A model generated the notes under the pieces. That model was given only the letters and a program-made list of their open reading frames with translations. It had not been told where the DNA came from and made no database searches. The position numbers and the translations under genes were made by a program. Below, piece by piece: positions 1 through 5,375 of a stretch of DNA of 5,375 nucleotides. This DNA comes from Halobacteriales archaeon (GTDB lineage Archaea > Halobacteriota > Halobacteria > Halobacteriales > Hikarchaeaceae): contig JAPYRM010000066.1 in assembly GCA_029941175.1 (NCBI GenBank), positions 1 through 5,375 on the forward strand, read 5' to 3'. Each line of letters opens with the position of its first letter. Position 1 is the first letter of the stretch.

Positions 1-591
1 ATCGGATTCAAATAGTTCGAGACAATCGATGAAATTTGTTCCAATTATAGGATCCCCACCGATACCAATTACAGTAGTTTGTCCAAGATTAGAATTGGTT
101 AAATTTGAAGCAATTTGGTAAGTAAGAGTTCCAGATCGTGAAATGAGACCGACGGGGCCTGGGGTAAAAATATCTCCTGGTAAAATTCCTAGTTTTGTTT
201 CCCCAGGAGTAAGGATTCCTGGGCAATTGGGACCCAATAGACGGGCGTGCGGAGGGATGGAAAAATTAACTTTCATCATATCATGAGATGGGATCCCTTC
301 TGTAATGGCAACGACCAGATCAAGTGATGTGTCGAAGGCTTCCAATAAAGCATCTGCAGCGAATGCAGGTGGTACAAAAACGACTGAAGCGTTAGCATCA
401 TTTTCATCCATAGCAGTATTAACGGCATCATAGATGGGGATCCCATTGAAATCCAATCCACCTTTACCAGGTACCACTCCTGCGACTACATTTGCACCAT
501 AGTTTACCATTTGTTCTGTGTGAAATGCGCCCTGGCCCCCGGTAATTCCTTGAACAATTATTCGGGTATCTTTGTTCACCAATATGCTCAT
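1..591 (-). CDS. sucD: Succinyl-CoA synthetase (succinate-CoA ligase) alpha subunit, 5' part only
   Basis: This is the N-terminal 197 residues of the alpha subunit, which binds CoA and carries the phosphohistidine in the reversible conversion of succinyl-CoA + ADP/GDP + Pi to succinate + ATP/GTP + CoA in the cytoplasmic TCA cycle. The open frame has no stop before the window edge. It starts MSILVNKDTR and shows the CoA-binding Rossmann glycine motif GITGGQG (about residues 15-21), VVAGVVPGKGG (35-45), ITEGIP (96-101), GPNCPG (120-125), SRSGTLTYQ (151-159) and GIGGDPIIG (176-184), all in family order. Full-length relatives are about 290 residues, so the last third, including the active-site histidine region, lies outside the window. 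The ATG at 589-591 follows the sucC stop by one base and has a strong Shine-Dalgarno sequence 8 bases upstream, which fixes the start. It is co-transcribed with sucC, and the identification is secure. Confidence 0.96.
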   Translation of the reverse strand, partial: MSILVNKDTRIIVQGITGGQGAFHTEQMVNYGANVVAGVVPGKGGLDFNGIPIYDAVNTAMDENDANASVVFVPPAFAADALLEAFDTSLDLVVAITEGIPSHDMMKVNFSIPPHARLLGPNCPGILTPGETKLGILPGDIFTPGPVGLISRSGTLTYQIASNLTNSNLGQTTVIGIGGDPIIGTNFIDCLELFESD

Positions 592-592
592 T

Positions 593-1738
593 TCAATCGC
601 CTCCTTTTGATGCTAATTCAATTGCACGTTGGACGGCAGATTCAAGTGTCGATTCGACGGTGAGGTGGTCTGTATTTAGAATCTCCATCCCTTCTTTTGC
701 ATTTGTCCCATCGAGGCGGACTACAATCGGTTTTGGAAGTGTATCGAAATTTTCAAGTGCGTCGTTTATTCCCCGAGCTACTTCATCGCCCCGGGTTATA
801 CCACCAAAAATATTGAAAAGTATTGAATCGACATTTTCGTCTTCAAATAAAATATCAAGTGCATTTTCGACTCTATCGGAGCTGGCTCCACCACCGATAT
901 CAAGGAAATTGGATGGATTCCCACCGTAATGATCAACTAGATCTAGTGTTGTCATAACCAGTCCGGCCCCATTTCCGATAATTCCAATATTACCGTCCAA
1001 ACGGACATAGTTAAATCCGTATAGATTTGCTTTTGATTCCAATTCATTGTTGTTTCTTGTATCCCGGAGATCGGCTAATTTTTTCTGTCTGAAAAGTGCA
1101 TCATCTTCTATGTTCAGGACCGCATCTGTAGCGATCACATCTCCGTTCTTGGACACCATCAGAGGGTTGATTTCAGCTTCTGTTGCGTCGGAAGTTTCCC
1201 AAATGTTGTAAAGAGACAGAAGTATGTTGGCGACTTTATCAGTTAGTGTTGAAGAGATTCCGGCATCCAATACTGCAGTTCTAGCTTGAGAATTGGAGAG
1301 ACCAAGTAAAGGATTTACGTAAGTTTTAGATATAGCGCCCGGGGTTGATGATGCCACTTGTTCGATGTCGATACCACCTTGAGAAGAAACCATAGCAACA
1401 GGCATTCCAGAGCTTCGATCGAGGGTGATTCCCAAGTAGATTTCATCTATGAAATCGATAGCCTGTTCTACCAAAACTTCATATACAAAATAGCCTTTGA
1501 GATCCATTCCCAATATTTTATTTGCGGCTGTTTCGGCTTCTTTATCATTCTGCACTAGGGCTATTCCTCCTGCCTTGCCACGGCCTCCAACATGGACTTG
1601 TGCCTTGATAACTGTAGGATAGCCTATTCGGTTAGTTTCCTCTAATACTGTTTCGACGGAATTGGCCAATCCGGATAGAGGAATGGGGATTCCACCATCT
1701 GAGAAAACTGATTTTGCTTGATATTCATGCAAACGCAT
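593..1738 (-). CDS. sucC: Succinyl-CoA synthetase (succinate-CoA ligase) beta subunit
   Basis: This is the nucleotide- and Mg-binding beta subunit, which pairs with SucD to make ATP or GTP from succinyl-CoA in the TCA cycle. The 381-residue length is full for the family. It starts MRLHEYQAK, the conserved first residues of SucC. It then shows the ATP-grasp motif HVGGRGKAGG (about 49-58), the metal/nucleotide motif EINPLMV (189-195), GNGAGLVMTTLD (256-267), NFLDIGGGAS (277-286), NIFGGITRGDEVA (309-321) and RLDGTN (341-346), the last four being the CoA-ligase domain. ATP versus GTP preference cannot be read from the sequence. The ATG at 1736-1738 is supported by family alignment; no convincing Shine-Dalgarno sequence precedes it, so a leaderless or short-leader mRNA is likely. 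It is the first gene of a sucC-sucD operon, divergent from the dehydrogenase gene. The protein is acidic (roughly 56 D+E against 29 K+R by hand) but less so than typical haloarchaeal SucC. Confidence 0.97.
   Translation of the reverse strand: MRLHEYQAKSVFSDGGIPIPLSGLANSVETVLEETNRIGYPTVIKAQVHVGGRGKAGGIALVQNDKEAETAANKILGMDLKGYFVYEVLVEQAIDFIDEIYLGITLDRSSGMPVAMVSSQGGIDIEQVASSTPGAISKTYVNPLLGLSNSQARTAVLDAGISSTLTDKVANILLSLYNIWETSDATEAEINPLMVSKNGDVIATDAVLNIEDDALFRQKKLADLRDTRNNNELESKANLYGFNYVRLDGNIGIIGNGAGLVMTTLDLVDHYGGNPSNFLDIGGGASSDRVENALDILFEDENVDSILFNIFGGITRGDEVARGINDALENFDTLPKPIVVRLDGTNAKEGMEILNTDHLTVESTLESAVQRAIELASKGGD
600..607 (-). promoter_or_regulatory. Shine-Dalgarno site for sucD, inside the sucC 3' end
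   Basis: Read on the minus strand this is AAAGGAGG, complementary to the archaeal 16S rRNA 3' tail (CCUCC). It lies 8 bases before the sucD ATG and is formed by the last codons of sucC (Lys-Gly-Gly). The spacing, together with the one-base gap between the genes, points to translational coupling of the two subunits. It is the only strong Shine-Dalgarno sequence in front of any gene start in the window. Confidence 0.85.
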
Positions 1739-1762
1739 TGATGTAAAGTGAAACCCTATGGA

Positions 1763-1770
1763 TGTTTAAA
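1763..1770 (-). promoter_or_regulatory. Candidate TATA box for sucC-sucD
   Basis: On the minus strand this reads TTTAAACA, centred about 28 bases before the sucC ATG. That is close to the archaeal TATA-to-start distance expected if the transcript begins at or next to the ATG. No clear purine-rich BRE is seen upstream. A second AT-rich stretch (TTTTTATC on the minus strand, 1782-1789) is an alternative that would give a leader of about 20 bases. The assignment is inference from position and composition only. Confidence 0.3.
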
Positions 1771-1781
1771 TCTCCTCATTT

Positions 1782-1789
1782 GATAAAAA
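1782..1789 (+). promoter_or_regulatory. Candidate TATA box for the rightward dehydrogenase gene
   Basis: The plus strand reads GATAAAAA, the best AT-rich box upstream of the dehydrogenase. It is centred about 25 bases before the ATG at 1811 and about 58 before the ATG at 1844. If used, it would give either a leaderless mRNA beginning at 1811 (protein with 11 extra residues, MTYPHRNDIGT) or an mRNA with a leader of about 33 bases for the 1844 start. It sits in a spacer of about 100 bases shared with the divergent sucC promoter. Confidence 0.3.
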
Positions 1790-1843
1790 GTCTATTTTGG
1801 ATAGAATATGATGACTTATCCGCATAGGAATGATATAGGAACC

Positions 1844-2800
1844 ATGCGAAAGATATGCTTCCATGACTATGGAGGAGTGGAGGTTTTGCAGTTAGAAGAA
1901 ATAAAATCTCGGAAACTAGAGAGAGGGGAAATTAGAATCAAAACGGGGGCAATTGGAGTAAATCCTGTTGATACGTATTTTAGGGAGGGGACATACAAAG
2001 TGCCCCGGCTTCCATGGACACCAGGATCAGATTTTGCAGGAGTAGTAGAGGAAGTAGGATCTAAAAAAAGCGATTTAAAAGTGGGAGATCGGGTGTATGG
2101 TACAGGACTAGGGAAAGATATAGATGGGACATATTCAGAATCCATCATATCTCCACGAGATAATCTAGCCATACTTCCAGACCCGATTGAATTTGAAGAG
2201 GGTGCTGCGATTGCACTAGTGGGAGTTACAGCTTGGCGTGCTCTTGTGGATCATGCAAACATAATAGCTGGTGAAAAGTGCCTAATACATGGAGGAAGTG
2301 GCGGAGTAGGACATATAGCTGTTCAATTAGCCAATAAGATTGGGGCAGAAGTAACTACCACTGCTAGATCGGAATACCATACAAAATTAAAACAGTTGGG
2401 AGCGAAACACGTTTTTGATTACAATGAAAATGATCTTGCGGAATTGATTGAGAATACAGGACAAAAGGATGTGATTCTTGACCATAGATGTGATGAATAT
2501 ATGGGATTAAATGTCCAAGCTGCTAGTAAAAATGCAAGGATAGTTGGAATTGGTCAAGGGGGAGATAAAGTGGCAATTCCAAATTTTTCAATTGCTCGAT
2601 CGAAAGAATTAGAGATATACATGATGAGTATGTTTAATACTCCAAAAATTAGTTCCATTTTAGATCAGATTTCCAGAATGATGTTGGAAGAATCACTGGA
2701 AGTTTTGGTGGCAAAAAGATATTCACTGGAAAAGGCAGGAGAAGCCCAAAAAATGATATACAGTCAGAGCAGTATGGGAAAGATTGTGATCATTCCATAA
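1844..2800 (+). CDS. Zinc-free NADPH:quinone oxidoreductase-like dehydrogenase (MDR/zeta-crystallin family)
   Basis: This is a cytoplasmic medium-chain reductase of the quinone oxidoreductase (zeta-crystallin) group, which uses NADPH to reduce quinones or activated double bonds; the true substrate is unknown. At 318 residues it is normal length. Residues 1-18 (MRKICFHDYGGVEVLQLE) match the usual family start, followed by NPVDTYFREG (40-49), PGSDFAGVVEEVG (60-72), VGDRVYG (80-86) and the Rossmann dinucleotide motif GGSGGVGHIAVQLA (150-163). The catalytic-zinc ligands and the structural-zinc cysteine cluster of alcohol dehydrogenases are absent. DHRCDEY (213-219) replaces the bacterial DxxGG segment and resembles the DHRxDEY stretch I recall from haloarchaeal homologues. 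In-frame ATGs at 1808 and 1811 would add 11-12 residues with no family counterpart. I prefer 1844 by alignment, though a TATA-like box fits 1811 for leaderless initiation. The gene stands alone between two promoter-bearing spacers. The family call is firm, the substrate is not. Confidence 0.88.
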   Translation: MRKICFHDYGGVEVLQLEEIKSRKLERGEIRIKTGAIGVNPVDTYFREGTYKVPRLPWTPGSDFAGVVEEVGSKKSDLKVGDRVYGTGLGKDIDGTYSESIISPRDNLAILPDPIEFEEGAAIALVGVTAWRALVDHANIIAGEKCLIHGGSGGVGHIAVQLANKIGAEVTTTARSEYHTKLKQLGAKHVFDYNENDLAELIENTGQKDVILDHRCDEYMGLNVQAASKNARIVGIGQGGDKVAIPNFSIARSKELEIYMMSMFNTPKISSILDQISRMMLEESLEVLVAKRYSLEKAGEAQKMIYSQSSMGKIVIIP

Positions 2801-2852
2801 AGAAAACGTGGTGAAATATTTTGAGCAAAAATGATTGATTTGGGAGTAATGC

Positions 2853-2860
2853 TATAAATT
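2853..2860 (+). promoter_or_regulatory. Candidate TATA box for the lipoprotein gene
   Basis: The sequence TATAAATT is the best archaeal TATA match in the 102-base AT-rich spacer between the dehydrogenase and the lipoprotein gene. It would place transcription start near 2883, giving a 20-base leader to the ATG at 2903. A second AT-rich block (CTAAAATTTTA, 2875-2885) lies at the distance expected for a leaderless mRNA. No Shine-Dalgarno sequence precedes either ATG (2903 or 2912), which fits short-leader expression. The box suggests that the gene is transcribed independently of the dehydrogenase. Confidence 0.4.
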
Positions 2861-2902
2861 TGCAATAGATAGGACTAAAATTTTAGAGATATAGAATAGG
2901 GC

Positions 2903-2974
2903 ATGAATACAATGAAAAGTAGGAGAGAAATACTTCAAATATCAAGTTTGGGGGTTTTGGGATTGGCAGGATGC
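2903..2974 (+). other. Twin-arginine lipoprotein signal peptide
   Basis: Codons 1-24 encode a short n-region with Arg7-Arg8 in the context SRREILQ, a hydrophobic core (ISSLGVLGL) and the lipobox LAGC, whose Cys24 would be the lipid-modified first residue of the mature protein. Tat-type lipobox signals are the usual way haloarchaea export folded surface proteins and anchor them to the outer face of the membrane. A folded propeller fits that route. Confidence 0.85.
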
Positions 2975-4240
2975 ATGGGGAAAGCAAATGGGAATGAATG
3001 TTCAGAGGGGGTTGAGAAGAAGGAAAATAAATATCAAGATAGGGGAGGATCGGAGGGGTGGTGGCCGCATTTTGGGTGTAGTGTTACAGGAGATCACAAA
3101 AATTATGGAGCAGATCCAAACGCAGATACGATGGAATTGGCGTGGAATGTGAGAATGCCTATTTCAAGTACATCAGTCATGCGGCCATTGATAAGGGATG
3201 ATGTGGTTTATGCAGGGTGGCAGACGATTGCAGGAATTGGAAAACTATATGCATTAGATGCTCAGCGAGGAGAACAAAGATGGGTTGCAGAGTATGAAGG
3301 AGGGGCGCTTTTACCAGGATCGGTTATGAAAGATAGCATATATGCAGGGAGCCCAGATGGGATCCACTCTTTTAGTGTAGAAACTGGGGAGTTATCATGG
3401 TCATTTCGGCCAGAGGGAGAATGGAGATTTGTAGGGGGTGTTAATGGAGGCGATAAATTGTATGTTTTTGGGATTAGTAAAAATGAGATAGACGCACTAT
3501 ATGCGGTTGAGCCGGTGACAGGAGAGATAGAATGGGAATTTAGGTCAAATGATATATCTGGTCTTTTTGCAATCCAGGGAGATTCGGTGTATGCAGCAGG
3601 AGGAGGTAATATCCATAGAATTTCAAAAACTGATGGATCAGAAATCTGGTCGGTTCCGATGGGGTATGGATATAAAAGTGGACAGGTCATTGCGAATGGG
3701 GAAACTGTGTACGCAATTGGAAAATCGAATCAGACAGGAGAGGAGAAAATATCTGCAATAGACGATTCTTGTGGGAAGGTGGAATGGTCGGTTCTATCGA
3801 GGGATAAAAAGTCGTGGATGGGCATGGCTGCAAGCTCAGAAGCACTCTATGTTTCTGTTCAAAATGAGAGTACAGAGAGGGCATATGGCGTTGCAGAAAT
3901 GGTCGCATTAGATCGAAAGGGTGGATCAAGATTATGGACTATAAAATTTGAAAATATGAAATATTCGTCTGTAGAATTGGGAAATCCAATAATAGCAGGA
4001 GGAGAGATATATGTGGGTGAATTGCAGAAAAGAATGAATAGATCAGATGTGGCAAGCGTCAATGTGATTGAAATTGATACACCTGAAAGGAGTCCCATCC
4101 CTGGTCAAGCATTCAGAAGAGAAATGAGCAGAACGATAGAGATATCCAAGGAACCCAGGTATTTGAGTCCCCCATCAGTTGTAGCAGGAAAAGACACAAT
4201 ATATGCGTTAGTGGGTGGAGTGATAACGGCGATTAGATGA
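2903..4240 (+). CDS. Tat-exported lipoprotein with PQQ-like beta-propeller repeats
   Basis: This is a predicted cell-surface lipoprotein of 445 residues. The N-terminus has a twin-arginine motif (SRREILQ, about residues 6-12), a hydrophobic stretch and a lipobox LAGC ending at Cys24; a polar linker of about 30 residues follows. WWPHFGCSVTGDHKNYG (53-69) resembles the WPxFGxDxxNTG opening of haloarchaeal PQQ-like propeller proteins. About eight propeller blades follow, each built on the pattern (L/I)(Y/H)-A-(L/V/I)-D/E...G-(E/K)-x-x-W: LYALDAQRGEQRW (115-127), IHSFSVETGELSW (154-166), LYAVEPVTGEIEW (199-211), IHRISKTDGSEIW (237-249), ISAIDDSCGKVEW (283-295) and MVALDRKGGSRLW (333-345), with W81 in a first blade and a weak last blade near 386-440. 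No dehydrogenase catalytic region is evident, so it is probably a binding, scaffold or assembly propeller rather than a quinoprotein enzyme. The ligand is unknown. The start at 2903 is chosen over 2912 only because it is the longer option; both leave the signal intact. Confidence 0.9.
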   Translation: MNTMKSRREILQISSLGVLGLAGCMGKANGNECSEGVEKKENKYQDRGGSEGWWPHFGCSVTGDHKNYGADPNADTMELAWNVRMPISSTSVMRPLIRDDVVYAGWQTIAGIGKLYALDAQRGEQRWVAEYEGGALLPGSVMKDSIYAGSPDGIHSFSVETGELSWSFRPEGEWRFVGGVNGGDKLYVFGISKNEIDALYAVEPVTGEIEWEFRSNDISGLFAIQGDSVYAAGGGNIHRISKTDGSEIWSVPMGYGYKSGQVIANGETVYAIGKSNQTGEEKISAIDDSCGKVEWSVLSRDKKSWMGMAASSEALYVSVQNESTERAYGVAEMVALDRKGGSRLWTIKFENMKYSSVELGNPIIAGGEIYVGELQKRMNRSDVASVNVIEIDTPERSPIPGQAFRREMSRTIEISKEPRYLSPPSVVAGKDTIYALVGGVITAIR

Positions 4241-4258
4241 AAAATAAATGGACGAGGT

Positions 4259-5272
4259 TCAGAGGCAGACTTGTTTAATGTCAGAAGGACTTGCTCTCCT
4301 AACTATAGAGCTAATTATATCTGAAGATCCTGAAAGGTTATTAGAATCCCCATCTAGTACCAAAAGCTTGGCTTCTCGGTTGGGCTCTATGACACCATAA
4401 TTAAGATCAAAAATTGTTGCCCCAGAAGAAGTGGCCATTCGCAGAACTTCACGTGGGTCGATATCAAAGAGTTTTGAAATGAATGCCATTTCGCGGAAAA
4501 GTGAAGGACTATTCGTCATCACATTGTCAGTTCCAAGTGCAACGGTGGTATGGGTTAGTAGATCGTCTATAGGAGGGAGTCCAACACCAGTGACAAGATT
4601 TGATCGGGGGCAAATCACAACTGGAATATTGGCGTTTTGAAGATGGTCAAGATGTTCAGAAGTTGGGTGCACCATATGAACCACGAAGTCGGGTTCTAGA
4701 GCTAGAGCAGTTTTTATATCAGTCTTATCGCGCTCACCCGCATGGATTCCAAATAATTTATTTGCGGCTTTGGTTGAACTCCGCTCATGGGTAAAATCCG
4801 AATCTCTAGATCCACTTGCTCCGAATCCATCTGCGATATCCAAGACATCAATGGTTTCTCGACCAAAAATGATTGCATCTACGTTAGAATTGGAATGAGC
4901 TTTGTGTAGCATGTTGACTCCGGAGATGCCACCTTCCCGGAAATCTGCGAAGGCGGCAACTCCAGTATCCTCCATTAGATTAATAGATTTCCTCATCTGA
5001 GAAATTAGATCGTCAGGAGTTGCTGCAGCCAATAGACGGTGTTTAAGTCCATTGGGAGGTGCTACTAATTCGTCTAGAGATAGTCCAGATCCGGCATCTT
5101 TTGCTATGGAATCTCCAATATGAGTATGGGAATTTATGAAAGCGGGAAGAATTATATCAGTACTAGAAGTAGCTTCTTCTTCTATATTTGAGATGTGACC
5201 ATTCTCGATGGTGATGGTACCTTCTACTAAGTCAAATTCATGACCAAAAAGAATTGTACCCTGAAGCTGCAT
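4259..5272 (-). CDS. Amidohydrolase-superfamily protein, deaminase/chlorohydrolase-like, substrate unknown
   Basis: This is a cytoplasmic metal-dependent hydrolase of 337 residues with the composite layout of the superfamily. A small N-terminal beta domain (1-40) leads to LPAFINSHTHIGD (42-54) with the metal-binding HxH (His49, His51). HAGE (177-180) follows, with His177 a metal ligand and Glu180 the likely proton shuttle, as in adenosine and cytosine-type deaminases. VVHMVHPT (197-204) supplies another histidine, and GTDNVMTNSP (247-256) contains the catalytic or metal Asp249. A C-terminal segment, YGVIEPNREAKLLVLDGD (292-309), completes the beta domain. It lacks the carboxylated-lysine pattern of dihydroorotase-type members. 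It is shorter than the usual 400-470 residues of atrazine/SAH-deaminase relatives. LSLDELVAPPNGLKHRLL and the NSP motif recall an uncharacterised haloarchaeal group. The start is ATG at 5270-5272; an in-frame GTG at 5276-5278 would add two residues. It converges on the lipoprotein gene with 18 bases between stops, so the two do not form an operon. Family certain, reaction unknown. Confidence 0.92.
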   Translation of the reverse strand: MQLQGTILFGHEFDLVEGTITIENGHISNIEEEATSSTDIILPAFINSHTHIGDSIAKDAGSGLSLDELVAPPNGLKHRLLAAATPDDLISQMRKSINLMEDTGVAAFADFREGGISGVNMLHKAHSNSNVDAIIFGRETIDVLDIADGFGASGSRDSDFTHERSSTKAANKLFGIHAGERDKTDIKTALALEPDFVVHMVHPTSEHLDHLQNANIPVVICPRSNLVTGVGLPPIDDLLTHTTVALGTDNVMTNSPSLFREMAFISKLFDIDPREVLRMATSSGATIFDLNYGVIEPNREAKLLVLDGDSNNLSGSSDIISSIVRRASPSDIKQVCL

Positions 5273-5319
5273 AGTCACGCTTTGCTAGGTAGAGACTTGA
5301 ATGAGTCGCATGAAACGTT

Positions 5320-5333
5320 GTTAATTAATAAAG
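5320..5333 (-). promoter_or_regulatory. Candidate TATA region for the amidohydrolase gene
   Basis: On the minus strand this reads CTTTATTAATTAAC, a strong AT-rich box in the 103-base zone upstream of the amidohydrolase. Transcription would start near 5300, giving a leader of roughly 28 bases. No Shine-Dalgarno sequence is visible before the ATG. The core is nearly palindromic (TTAATTAA), so the box could also serve a rightward promoter for a gene beyond the window. The remainder of 5273-5375 holds no recognisable gene apart from four possible codons at the edge. Confidence 0.4.
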
Positions 5334-5375
5334 TTATCAAGACTAAAATTTTTCTTTGATCGCATGGAAATAAGA

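Noticed and set aside
276..461. Minus-strand 61-codon open frame
   Set aside because: It lies wholly within sucD in another frame. The sucD translation is unmistakable and this product shows no domain.
2801..2825. Transcription terminator after the dehydrogenase
   Set aside because: Only a short TATTTT run is present, without a longer T tract or hairpin, so it is not enough to call.
2831..2857. Eight-codon reading frame (MIDLGVML) in the spacer before the lipoprotein gene
   Set aside because: No ribosome-binding site or promoter at the right distance; its end overlaps the candidate TATA box.
3262..3690. Minus-strand 142-codon open frame opposite the lipoprotein gene
   Set aside because: It is the antisense shadow of the beta-propeller repeats; proline- and serine-rich with no recognisable motif or start signal.
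4241..4258. Bidirectional terminator between the convergent lipoprotein and amidohydrolase genes
   Set aside because: The 18-base gap has an A-rich stretch but no hairpin and no T tract on the plus strand. Termination may occur inside the opposing gene but cannot be supported here.
1807..5278. Possible operon or novel system made of dehydrogenase, propeller lipoprotein and amidohydrolase
   Set aside because: The genes have separate promoter-bearing spacers, the amidohydrolase is convergent, and no shared substrate, domain or localisation links them.
5294..5307. Possible operator: GACT-6-AGTC inverted repeat in the amidohydrolase leader
   Set aside because: Arms are only four bases and do not extend, so this is expected by chance.

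Overview
This window encodes five proteins of clearly archaeal, haloarchaea-related type: the sucD-sucC pair for ADP/GDP-forming succinyl-CoA synthetase on the minus strand, a zinc-free quinone-oxidoreductase-like dehydrogenase and a Tat-exported beta-propeller lipoprotein on the plus strand, and an amidohydrolase on the minus strand. From memory of the families, the closest resemblance of all five is to Halobacteria. Examples are the SucC start MRLHEYQAK, the SucD stretch running through GIGGDPIIGT, the dehydrogenase stretch VILDHRCDEY, and the amidohydrolase stretches LSLDELVAPPNGLKHRLL and VALGTDNVMTNSP. The base composition is AT-leaning, however, and the proteins are only mildly acidic: by hand count SucC has roughly 56 D+E against 29 K+R, and the dehydrogenase is close to balanced. 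That is unlike a typical salt-in haloarchaeon. A non-halophilic or low-GC sister lineage, such as the marine Hikarchaeia (Marine Group IV), would fit. This placement is inference from sequence style, not a search result.

Layout. Positions 1-591 hold the first 197 codons of sucD, which runs off the left edge. sucC lies immediately upstream (593-1738), separated by one base and with the sucD ribosome-binding site inside its last codons. Positions 1739-1843 form a short divergent spacer between sucC and the dehydrogenase (1844-2800). A 102-base AT-rich spacer follows, then the lipoprotein gene (2903-4240). It converges, with 18 bases between stop codons, on the amidohydrolase gene (4259-5272). 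The last 103 bases are an AT-rich leader and promoter zone; a possible rightward gene may begin at the very edge.

Functionally, SucC and SucD form one TCA-cycle enzyme. The other three genes have no evident shared pathway and probably have their own promoters. Only sucD has a strong Shine-Dalgarno sequence. The other starts lack one and have TATA-like boxes a short distance upstream, consistent with leaderless or short-leader mRNAs, as is common in haloarchaea and their relatives. I see no RNA genes, mobile elements, CRISPR arrays or defence genes, and no gene-free stretch longer than about 105 bases. I found no evidence of a new multi-gene system here. The items most worth follow-up are the uncharacterised amidohydrolase, the exported beta-propeller and the lineage signal.
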